Of a stretch of DNA of 5,038 bases, positions 1-5,038 are shown piece after piece. The DNA is from Clostridia bacterium. Lineage in GTDB: Bacteria > Bacillota_A > Clostridia > Christensenellales > CAG-138. A program made the translations under genes and the position numbers. Location: assembly GCA_017394605.1 (NCBI GenBank), contig JAFPXU010000034.1:1-5038 (forward strand), read 5' to 3'. The notes beneath the pieces are model-generated. The model saw only the letters and a list, made by a program, of their open reading frames with translations. It did no database searches and had not been told where the DNA came from. Position 1 is the first letter of the stretch, and every line of letters starts with the position of its first letter.

Positions 1-1
1 T

Positions 2-70
2 ATGTTGCAGGGAGGCTGGGTTAACGTGATTGGCGGGAGCGGTCGTGTTTCCCCATCCGACAGCCTGTAA
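2..70 (+). other. possible C-terminal tail of an upstream ORF
   Basis: One plus-strand frame is open from the window edge to a TAA at 68-70, giving about 22 residues. The other two plus frames close earlier, at 22-24 and 27-29. If this is coding, its stop lies 20 bases before the ATG at 91, a normal spacing inside an operon. The peptide is too short to assign to any family, and the ATG at 2-4 cannot be judged as a start because its upstream sequence is outside the window. It could equally be untranslated leader. No clear -35/-10 promoter pair is visible in bases 1-90. Confidence 0.2.
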
Positions 71-90
71 CAAAACCGATCCAACATATT

Positions 91-1395
91 ATGAAAAGAA
101 AGGCAATGAGTTTCAACGCGCTGAATATCGTACCGTTTGTAGAAACCGGTTTTCGATTTGAGTCATATGAAGCCGGGGAGAAGACGAAGCCGCTGATCGT
201 GCGGCTGGCTGGAGTTTTGGATCAGCTTGAACCTCAGGGAATGGATCATTACCACCAAATATGGGTAAGCGCGAGGCGTCCAACATTCAGAGAGTTTTTT
301 GAGAACAACTACAGTGATGAAACGCCCTGTAAAGAAGCGGATGCCGCGATCATGGAAGAAGCCCGGGCTGATTATGCTGAATCATATGCGACCACCCATG
401 TTTGGTACAGGCTTGGGGTCAAGCACTTCACCAGAGAATCCGGCGAGGAGTTTTACGCGGTCTTTATTGATAACACTGTAGTATTCGGAATCAACGACCA
501 TAACAGCCGCGGAGTTCTTGAGGGCGTCGAGCTGCTGGAATGGGCGATTTCCGAAGCGGAAGAGTTTGTGGAAAGAGTCAGGGATGGAACCTATCGTGAA
601 ACCATACTGGACAAAATCCCTTATCAGTATAGAACGGGGACGATAAGAAGAAAGGATTTGTGGGACGTATATCCTGAATCGAAAAGAATATTCTTCAAAC
701 CGTATAAGGACAGCGAGATCCAGAAGTTCAACCAGTATTACGGGACAGGGAAAGCTCCTCATCCCTTACTTCCGGAAATGACTGCAAGGATTTACTATGA
801 AGCGTGCGCAGTTGTCTACAGATCGCTTGAGCTGCAGCGGTCCGTTCGGTCATATCTGTTCAAGGAAAGCGATTCCGAACGCGAACGGTACGGCGTGGAT
901 GGCCAGACCCCGAAAGAAATGTACTATACCAATGCGGACGGACGGGACGACGGACTCAAAAACGTTCCGATGGATGACCCGGCGGCGTTTGAGGAATGGC
1001 TGCGGGAAAAAGGACCGTATTACGAATTCAACGGTTCTCATCCATGGGAGATCCTCTCCTCGTTCAGTTTGTCAAACAGTATGCATCTGATTCCGCGAAA
1101 AACGAATGCAGGCGAGTATCTATTCGCACTATCCGGAGATTCCGTGATGCGCGCGCCGGATACGATCATTGCGGCAAACGCTTTGTATGAGGCAGGATAT
1201 CCTGTTGAAGTTGTTCGGCTGGAGGTCATTCAGAACAGACTTGAAGGAAATGACGATGTTCTTGTTGTTCCAACAAGCGAGACGGATTTCTTCGGAGATT
1301 CCATGCATCAACCCGAAGGAAAGGCAGGATTGAATGTGGCCAAAAAAGTAAAGTGGAATTTTGCCGAGTATAAGCTCATGGGTGAGAAGCAGTAA
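91..1395 (+). CDS. conserved uncharacterised protein, 434 aa, with HPWEI-type C-terminal region
   Basis: This is an intact soluble-looking protein with no signal peptide or membrane segment. I cannot assign a function. The N-terminal part (about residues 1-205) is rich in aromatic and acidic residues, with a DHYHQIWVSARRPT stretch near 52-65 and an acidic helix at about 143-165. The C-terminal part holds a DGRDDGL motif (283-289), HPWEI (317-321) and a hydrophobic segment at about 354-374. From memory, the combination 'YADGRDEGL...GGHPWEI...R..ETI..ALAL' recurs in uncharacterised clostridial and phage-borne proteins; this is recollection, not a search. The start is uncertain. ATG 91 has no visible ribosome binding site. 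ATG 106 (residue 6, MSFNAL) has AAAGG at 99-103, only 2 bases away. It is the first gene of a three-ORF plus-strand unit, with the next ORF 2 bases after its TAA. Confidence 0.85.
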   Translation: MKRKAMSFNALNIVPFVETGFRFESYEAGEKTKPLIVRLAGVLDQLEPQGMDHYHQIWVSARRPTFREFFENNYSDETPCKEADAAIMEEARADYAESYATTHVWYRLGVKHFTRESGEEFYAVFIDNTVVFGINDHNSRGVLEGVELLEWAISEAEEFVERVRDGTYRETILDKIPYQYRTGTIRRKDLWDVYPESKRIFFKPYKDSEIQKFNQYYGTGKAPHPLLPEMTARIYYEACAVVYRSLELQRSVRSYLFKESDSERERYGVDGQTPKEMYYTNADGRDDGLKNVPMDDPAAFEEWLREKGPYYEFNGSHPWEILSSFSLSNSMHLIPRKTNAGEYLFALSGDSVMRAPDTIIAANALYEAGYPVEVVRLEVIQNRLEGNDDVLVVPTSETDFFGDSMHQPEGKAGLNVAKKVKWNFAEYKLMGEKQ

Positions 1396-1397
1396 CG

Positions 1398-1676
1398 ATG
1401 GAATTATCAAAGCAGGATCGCCTGATCGCAGTCTATGAAGACACGCAGGCATACTATACCGAAAACCCGACACTCGCCGAAGCGGTGAAGAAAAGCCGGG
1501 ATCACACGGTCTTTTACCCGGCGCCTCGCCGAGCGGACGATTATCCGGGGCTCTCGGAAACTCAGCGGGCGGGGAAGTTCACGGTTACGAAATCGAAAAC
1601 CTTTCAGGTGGTTCTTCGTATAACGGAACAAAGGAGTGCGCATGAAATACGAAACCCGTGTCTGGAAACCGTTTAA
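1398..1676 (+). pseudogene. N-terminal fragment of a PARG-like (TIGR02452/DUF2263) protein, catalytic core missing
   Basis: The first ~72 of 92 residues resemble the start of bacterial PARG-like proteins of the TIGR02452/DUF2263 family. The features are a helical SKQDRLIAVYEDTQ opening, AVKKSRDHTVFYPA, a DDYPGL segment and a final VTKSKTF stretch. In that family the last stretch normally leads into a VAVLNFASA-like strand and then the GGG...QEE catalytic signature that hydrolyses ADP-ribose linkages. Here no such sequence follows. After about base 1615 the frame runs into the leader and first 35 bases of the next gene and stops. Family members are usually around 270 residues, so roughly three quarters is absent, and I find no remainder elsewhere in the window. 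The start is 2 bases after the previous TAA, with GGTGAGAAG at 1381-1389 as a weak binding site. A short expressed peptide cannot be excluded. The family call is from memory of the pattern. Confidence 0.6.
1631..1636 (+). promoter_or_regulatory. ribosome binding site AAGGAG for the 1642 start
   Basis: AAGGAG lies 5 bases before ATG 1642. It overlaps the in-frame GTG at 1636-1638, so that GTG cannot be the start served by this site. The correct start of the following gene is therefore ATG 1642. The site lies inside the tail of the preceding PARG-like fragment. Confidence 0.85.
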
Positions 1677-2286
1677 CAGAGATTCTTACAGATGGGCATG
1701 GAAAGACAAAAAGCTCATCGGCGTGGTGAAGGAGTTCGGACGCGATCTGCACCGGTGTCATCAGCGGATCTGGCGGGGATACTGTGATCATGATATCTTT
1801 TCCATATTTGATTGGTTTCTCGGTTTGATGCCGACCATGCTGGAGGATTTCAGGGATCATTTGCATGGATTTCCTTCATTGCCGGATTCTGTGTCTCAGC
1901 AGGTCGTTTTGGACGATGAAGACATGGGTTCGGAGGGCATGACGGCATGGAAAGCTGTCCTCGACAGAATGATCTTTCTGATGAGGGAAGCGGATGAAGA
2001 CACCTGTACGCGGGAAAACCCATACGAGGCAGAACACAAAAAGGCGTCTGACGAGTTTACGGAAAAATACGGCTTGTTCGGGGAAAAACTACTGACGGAC
2101 GAAGAACGGAAAGAAAGCGAGAACGGCGCAGGGACAAGGCTGTATATGCTCTCCGACGTGGAGGAATATAAGCCGATTTCCGATCTTTACCATGAGGAAT
2201 GGCTGAAGATCATAGAATACCGCCGCGTATGCAAGGACGAAGCGCTTGCGCTGTTCTCAAAGTGGTTTTATGACCTTTGGGACTGA
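1642..2286 (+). CDS. uncharacterised 214-aa protein, phage- or mobile-element-like
   Basis: ATG 1642 is chosen over the in-frame GTG 1636 because AAGGAG at 1631-1636 sits 5 bases upstream of it. The protein is soluble and mostly helical, with no signal peptide, membrane segment or recognisable catalytic motif. Notable parts are an aromatic and basic N-terminus (VWKPFNRDSYRWAW, 7-20), RGYCDHDIFSIFDWFLGLMP (45-64), an amphipathic helix (101-117, AWKAVLDRMIFLMREAD), a KYGLFGEKLLTDEE stretch (142-155) and a tryptophan-rich C-terminus ending FYDLWD. From memory, 'RGYCDRD...DWFL...MPxML' with a later 'YGLFGEKL' occurs in hypothetical proteins of clostridial phages and integrated elements, so a mobile-element origin is likely. 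The role is unknown. It is the last gene of the plus-strand unit, overlaps the preceding fragment by 35 bases, and ends in TGA just before the convergent minus-strand gene. Confidence 0.85.
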   Translation: MKYETRVWKPFNRDSYRWAWKDKKLIGVVKEFGRDLHRCHQRIWRGYCDHDIFSIFDWFLGLMPTMLEDFRDHLHGFPSLPDSVSQQVVLDDEDMGSEGMTAWKAVLDRMIFLMREADEDTCTRENPYEAEHKKASDEFTEKYGLFGEKLLTDEERKESENGAGTRLYMLSDVEEYKPISDLYHEEWLKIIEYRRVCKDEALALFSKWFYDLWD

Positions 2287-2321
2287 TTGAATCGGGAGAC
2301 CGGTGAGATGGAAACTGTGTA
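2287..2321. other. short convergent intergenic gap, no clear terminator
   Basis: This 35-base gap separates the TGA of the plus-strand operon from the final TAA of the minus-strand operon. It contains small palindromes such as ACCGGT, and a CTGTG/CACAG pair spans its right edge. There is no GC-rich stem followed by a T-run on either strand. Transcripts from the two sides may therefore overlap at their 3' ends. Confidence 0.5.
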
Positions 2322-2921
2322 TTACTTTGGATCACAGATCAGGTACAGAGCAAGCAGCGGTCCCTGGTTATAACTTTCATTGGGATACTCCCTGCCAAAG
2401 CGCTCATATTCCGTCATCAAGAGAGGAATCGCTTCTTCCATCTTATGCTCCCCGAAGAGCAGACAGGCAAAGGACTGCGCGTATGGATTTCGGATGCTGT
2501 CGTAACATGAATACAGTTCAGCCGTTTATGCAGGATCTGCTTTCGCAAGAATACGGAAGGACAGTTCGACAAAATGATCGATCGCAGTGGTTTTAAATCT
2601 TCTGATGATGAGCGGACATACATCATCAGCCATTTCGAGCGCTTTTCGGCATAAAGCACGGTCTGCCAGATTGTCGAGCGGCTTGCGCATAGTTGACACG
2701 ATGGCTTCGGCATCTTCGAGATTCGATATTTCTGCTTTTTGTTTGTCGATCAGCGCCCACCGTTCGGGAGAAACGTTCGTTTTGTGCAGGATTTCATCCA
2801 TTTTATCATGGAATTCGTCGGATTCCTGTATGTGTATCTGAAAATCCTCCATAGCTGCCGGAGACATCTGTTTGAGCGGGTGCTTTTTGAAAAAAGCTTT
2901 GTTCGGATGGGAAACAGTCAT
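2322..2921 (-). pseudogene. helical protein downstream of the helicase, interrupted by one in-frame TAA
   Basis: Reading starts at ATG 2921, 7 bases after a strong AAGGGGAG site, and runs 131 codons to a TAA at 2528-2526. The same frame then continues without any shift for 67 more codons to a second TAA at 2324-2322. The downstream part is plainly protein-like (TAELYSCYDSIRNPYAQSFA, then an acidic amphipathic helix, then YNQGPLLALYLICDPK). The intact product would be about 199 residues, with codon 132 changed to stop. Both halves are rich in amphipathic helices (LADRALCRKALEMADDVCPL near 85-104; LLFGEHKMEEAIPLLMTEYE after the stop), which suggests a HEAT- or ARM-like helical fold. I know no assigned function. 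It lies 21 bases after the helicase stop on the same strand, so it is probably a co-transcribed partner. The stop may be a real nonsense mutation or a base error. The 131-residue product could still be made; no in-frame restart site with a binding site is seen just after the stop. Confidence 0.7.
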
Positions 2922-2928
2922 ATATGAA

Positions 2929-2936
2929 CTCCCCTT
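2929..2936 (-). promoter_or_regulatory. ribosome binding site AAGGGGAG for the 2921 start
   Basis: On the minus strand AAGGGGAG is followed by 7 bases and then ATG 2921. It lies inside the 21-base gap after the helicase TGA (2945-2943). It fixes the start of the downstream gene and supports its being translated separately from a shared message. Confidence 0.8.
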
Positions 2937-2942
2937 TGTAAT

Positions 2943-5038
2943 TCATGGGTTTGTATAATCTGAGCCGGTAAGCGGCAGGGTAAACTGTTCCGTGTCGGCA
3001 TCCTTGCGGAAGGAGCCCTCGAGCAGTTCCGCCGCTACATCCCTGCCGGCGATCCGGATGATGCTGTCCTCGACATCTTCCTTTGAGAGGAGGTTCATGC
3101 TGCCGTACCAGACGATTTCCCGATCTATAACCGCATACCGCTGCTGCCAGCCGTTTGACAGTTCCACATGAAAGCCGTTCATGCGGAGACGCTCCATCAG
3201 TTCAAGTCTGGTTTCGTCCCTGCCGAAGCGATAAGCGTCGGGGTGCAGGGTCAGAATGACCACGTTCACGCCCGCTTCCTGCCGCTTTCGGAGAAGGGCG
3301 ATCACATGCTCGACTTTCTGGCGTGATAAGGTGGGGCTGGACAGGATAATCTCCTTTTCGGCATGAAGTAGGTCGTTATCATAAGCCTCACGATAGGTGT
3401 CGCTGTCATAGATGGCATGGACGGTCTCTCTTTCCGGAGACGGAGACGGGGACGAAGCAATCTGATATCCGATCCGTTTGTATGCTTTGAGCCGTTTCAG
3501 ATACATGCGGTCGAATACCGGAATGTGGGTATCCACGTAGTCGTAGATCACAACGTCCTTTTTGCCGGGATAGTCCCGGTTCAGCCGTCCGGCATACTGC
3601 TCGACGATCCCCTTCCACGCGACGGGCATTGCCATGATCAATGTATCAAGGCGGGGATAATCAAAGCCTTCACCGATGAGCTGACCGGTTGCGACGAGGA
3701 TCAGACTTTCGGAAGGAGCGACCTGTTCCATTTCTTCGCACAGGCTTTCCCGTTCGTCGGAAGACTGCTTGCCGGTCAGAAGGAACACATGATCTGCCAC
3801 ATCTTGAACATGGTTGGCGAGCAGCTTGGCGTGTTCGACGTATTTAGTCAGCACAACGGGCGTTCTGCCGAGTGCGATGCAGTCCCGGATATCGCAGACG
3901 ATCTGTTCGTTCCGTACCTCGCTGTCGCGAAGACATTCGTAAACTTTTCCTATATTCTTTTCGTCGTCCCCGCCCGGGAAGACAACTCGTGTAAAGCGCG
4001 GGAGGACAAAACAATTGATCCCCATTTCTTCCGTTCGCTGCCTGGCGGTGTATCGATACCGAACCGGTCCGAGCAGCATCTCGTTGATTTTTTCGAGCCC
4101 GTCGCTCCGAAAGGGCGTCGCGGTCACGCCGTAGAGATGCTTGGCATGAATTTCGCGTAGAACCTCCCGCATCGTTTCCGACGCGCTGTGGTGGCATTCA
4201 TCCACCAGAACGAGACCGTATTCTTTCAGTCGTGGGTGGAATTCTCCTTTTTTGCACAGGGATCCGACCATCGCGATATCTATGATCCCGGTCGACGTAT
4301 CCTTCGGTCCCTGAATGATCCCAATCAGGCTTGAACGGTTTTTTACGCGGCCGCTTTTCGTGGTATATTCCGGCAGCTCCTCATCCAGCTTCAGAAAGGT
4401 CGAAATCGCTTTCTCCCATTGTGAGATCAGGGAAGAGGATTCGAGCAGGATCAGCGTCGAAGTCTTGAGTTCAGAAATAAGACCGCAGCAGACCACGGTT
4501 TTCCCGAACGCCGTCGCTGCGCTCAGTATTCCGCAGTCGGCTATCAGCATGGCTTCAACCGCTTCCCGCTGATTGTCCCGAAGAACACCTGTAAATGTGA
4601 CGTTGATCTGCTTTCCGTCAGCGCGGCGGTCTTCGACTGTAAAGGGAATACCCGCATCCCGGCATTTTTCCGTCAGGGCTTCATACAGCCCACGGGGAAT
4701 GCCGATAAAACCGGAGTCATCCTCGCCGAGATAGATAAATCTTCCGTTCGCGTAATTTGAAAGCCCGATTGCTTTGTTGCGGAAATAGATCGGGTTTGAA
4801 AACGCTGCCAGCCTGCGGATCTGATTCTGCAGACGAGGCTTCAGATTCTCCGATTCGATATAGACGAGATTCGCCCGCACGATGCGGAGCGGTCCGCCGC
4901 AGTCTTCCCAGTGAAAGCGCATGGTCTTTTCCCATGGCTTCGGAGCGTCGGAAGAAGGAACGGAAGCGGGATCATGTCCCTGCCAGGCGGAAATCTTCGA
5001 TTCCAGATCTTGCTTTGACAGCTTTTCCGTATCAAACA
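2943..5038 (-). CDS. SF2 DEAH/DECH-type helicase with degenerate PLD-like C-terminal domain, 5' end outside window (TOTE conflict-system type)
   Basis: The frame is open from the TGA at 2945-2943 to the window edge, giving 697 full codons. ATG 4922 is an internal methionine, not a convincing start: 38 codons continue upstream (including PKPWEKT just before it) without a stop. Counting from that methionine, 1-112 is a pre-helicase region (LQNQIRRLAAFSNP, 31-44). The helicase motifs are an LRDNQ element (114-118), Walker A ATAFGKT (136-142), DECH (241-244), TAT (267-269), IGEGFDYP motif V (416-423) and QYAGRLNR motif VI (442-449). A serine-proline linker follows (about 490-497). A PLD-like domain (about 510-635) ends in YAVID...WYGSMN. 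In the HxKx4D...GSxN pattern the H and K positions are Q593 and R595; D600, G607, S608 and N610 remain. The likely activity is ATP-driven nucleic-acid remodelling in the cytoplasm. Known relatives are ~950-1000 aa with an N-terminal archaeo-eukaryotic primase domain; that part would be off-window here. A plain SF2 helicase of a restriction or repair system is the alternative. Confidence 0.9.
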   Translation of the reverse strand, partial: FDTEKLSKQDLESKISAWQGHDPASVPSSDAPKPWEKTMRFHWEDCGGPLRIVRANLVYIESENLKPRLQNQIRRLAAFSNPIYFRNKAIGLSNYANGRFIYLGEDDSGFIGIPRGLYEALTEKCRDAGIPFTVEDRRADGKQINVTFTGVLRDNQREAVEAMLIADCGILSAATAFGKTVVCCGLISELKTSTLILLESSSLISQWEKAISTFLKLDEELPEYTTKSGRVKNRSSLIGIIQGPKDTSTGIIDIAMVGSLCKKGEFHPRLKEYGLVLVDECHHSASETMREVLREIHAKHLYGVTATPFRSDGLEKINEMLLGPVRYRYTARQRTEEMGINCFVLPRFTRVVFPGGDDEKNIGKVYECLRDSEVRNEQIVCDIRDCIALGRTPVVLTKYVEHAKLLANHVQDVADHVFLLTGKQSSDERESLCEEMEQVAPSESLILVATGQLIGEGFDYPRLDTLIMAMPVAWKGIVEQYAGRLNRDYPGKKDVVIYDYVDTHIPVFDRMYLKRLKAYKRIGYQIASSPSPSPERETVHAIYDSDTYREAYDNDLLHAEKEIILSSPTLSRQKVEHVIALLRKRQEAGVNVVILTLHPDAYRFGRDETRLELMERLRMNGFHVELSNGWQQRYAVIDREIVWYGSMNLLSKEDVEDSIIRIAGRDVAAELLEGSFRKDADTEQFTLPLTGSDYTNP
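3436..3453. repeat. three tandem copies of a GGRGAC hexamer inside the helicase gene
   Basis: The plus strand reads GGAGAC, GGAGAC, GGGGAC in direct succession. On the coding (minus) strand this encodes Ser-Pro three times, forming the linker between helicase lobe 2 and the PLD-like domain. The unit is a multiple of three, so gain or loss of copies by slippage would change linker length without breaking the frame. It may simply reflect the amino-acid repeat. Confidence 0.7.

Noticed and set aside
1407..1866. Minus-strand ORFs opposite the PARG-like fragment and the 214-aa gene
   Set aside because: They overlap plus-strand frames supported by a ribosome binding site and family-like motifs, and their translations show no coherent domain.
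2281..2340. Rho-independent terminator between the convergent operons
   Set aside because: The only stems are very short (ACCGGT; a 5-bp CTGTG/CACAG pair with a 13-base loop), and neither is followed by a T-run on either strand.
2526..2528. TAA as a recoded sense codon (alternative genetic code)
   Set aside because: TAA ends the 434-residue gene, and TGA ends the helicase and the 214-residue gene at natural C-termini, so the standard bacterial code fits. A nonsense mutation or a base error is simpler.
2417..2713. 98-codon minus-strand ORF in another frame, considered as a frameshifted continuation of the partner gene
   Set aside because: The continuation after the TAA at 2528-2526 is in the original frame, so no frameshift is needed. 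This ORF's product is rich in Ser, Arg and Cys and does not resemble the in-frame sequence.
2303..2927. Plus-strand ORFs (2303-2596, 2587-2841, 2739-2927) across the partner gene
   Set aside because: The minus strand has a strong ribosome binding site and a protein-like frame across the same bases, including after the internal TAA. The plus ORFs are compositionally odd and lack start signals.
3417..4160. 247-codon plus-strand ORF antisense to the helicase
   Set aside because: The opposite strand carries ordered helicase motifs through this whole region. The plus-strand product has no recognisable motif, and no ribosome binding site was found. It is a shadow of the real gene.
4841..5035. 64-codon minus-strand ORF near the right edge as the gene upstream of the helicase
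   Set aside because: The helicase frame itself is open across this whole interval to the window end, so this ORF is an out-of-frame shadow.

Overview
The window looks like an accessory (mobile or defence-type) region of a Firmicutes chromosome, probably from the Clostridia/Lachnospiraceae range. The grounds are mid-range GC by eye, strong AAGGAG-type ribosome binding sites, tight gene packing, and protein families I associate with gut and rumen Clostridia. No rRNA, tRNA, CRISPR array or recognisable transposase is present, so the taxonomic placement is inference.

Layout. On the plus strand, about 90 bases of leader (perhaps holding the tail of an upstream ORF) precede a 434-residue uncharacterised protein (91-1395). 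Two bases later comes a 92-residue ORF (1398-1676). It resembles the N-terminus of the bacterial PARG-like (TIGR02452/DUF2263) family but stops before the catalytic core. Its tail overlaps a 214-residue uncharacterised, phage-associated-looking protein (1642-2286), whose real start is fixed by an AAGGAG site. These three read as one operon.

On the minus strand, converging on that operon, is a large SF2 helicase (2943 to beyond 5038). It has a degenerate phospholipase-D-like C-terminal domain. Its frame is open to the window edge, so the N-terminal part is outside the window. The architecture matches the large clostridial proteins annotated as TOTE conflict-system primase-helicase-nuclease. 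It is followed 21 bases later, behind a strong ribosome binding site, by a small helical-protein gene (2921-2322) interrupted by one in-frame TAA at codon 132.

Taken together, the right half looks like the end of a helicase-centred conflict system plus its downstream partner, and the left half like an unrelated accessory operon. Each operon carries one damaged gene: a truncated PARG-like ORF and a nonsense-interrupted partner. Either the region is decaying, or in the second case there is a sequence error. The gap between the convergent units (2287-2321) holds no convincing terminator. I see no wholly new system. The points most worth checking are the partner gene with its stop codon, the non-canonical PLD active site, the PARG fragment, and the two uncharacterised plus-strand proteins.
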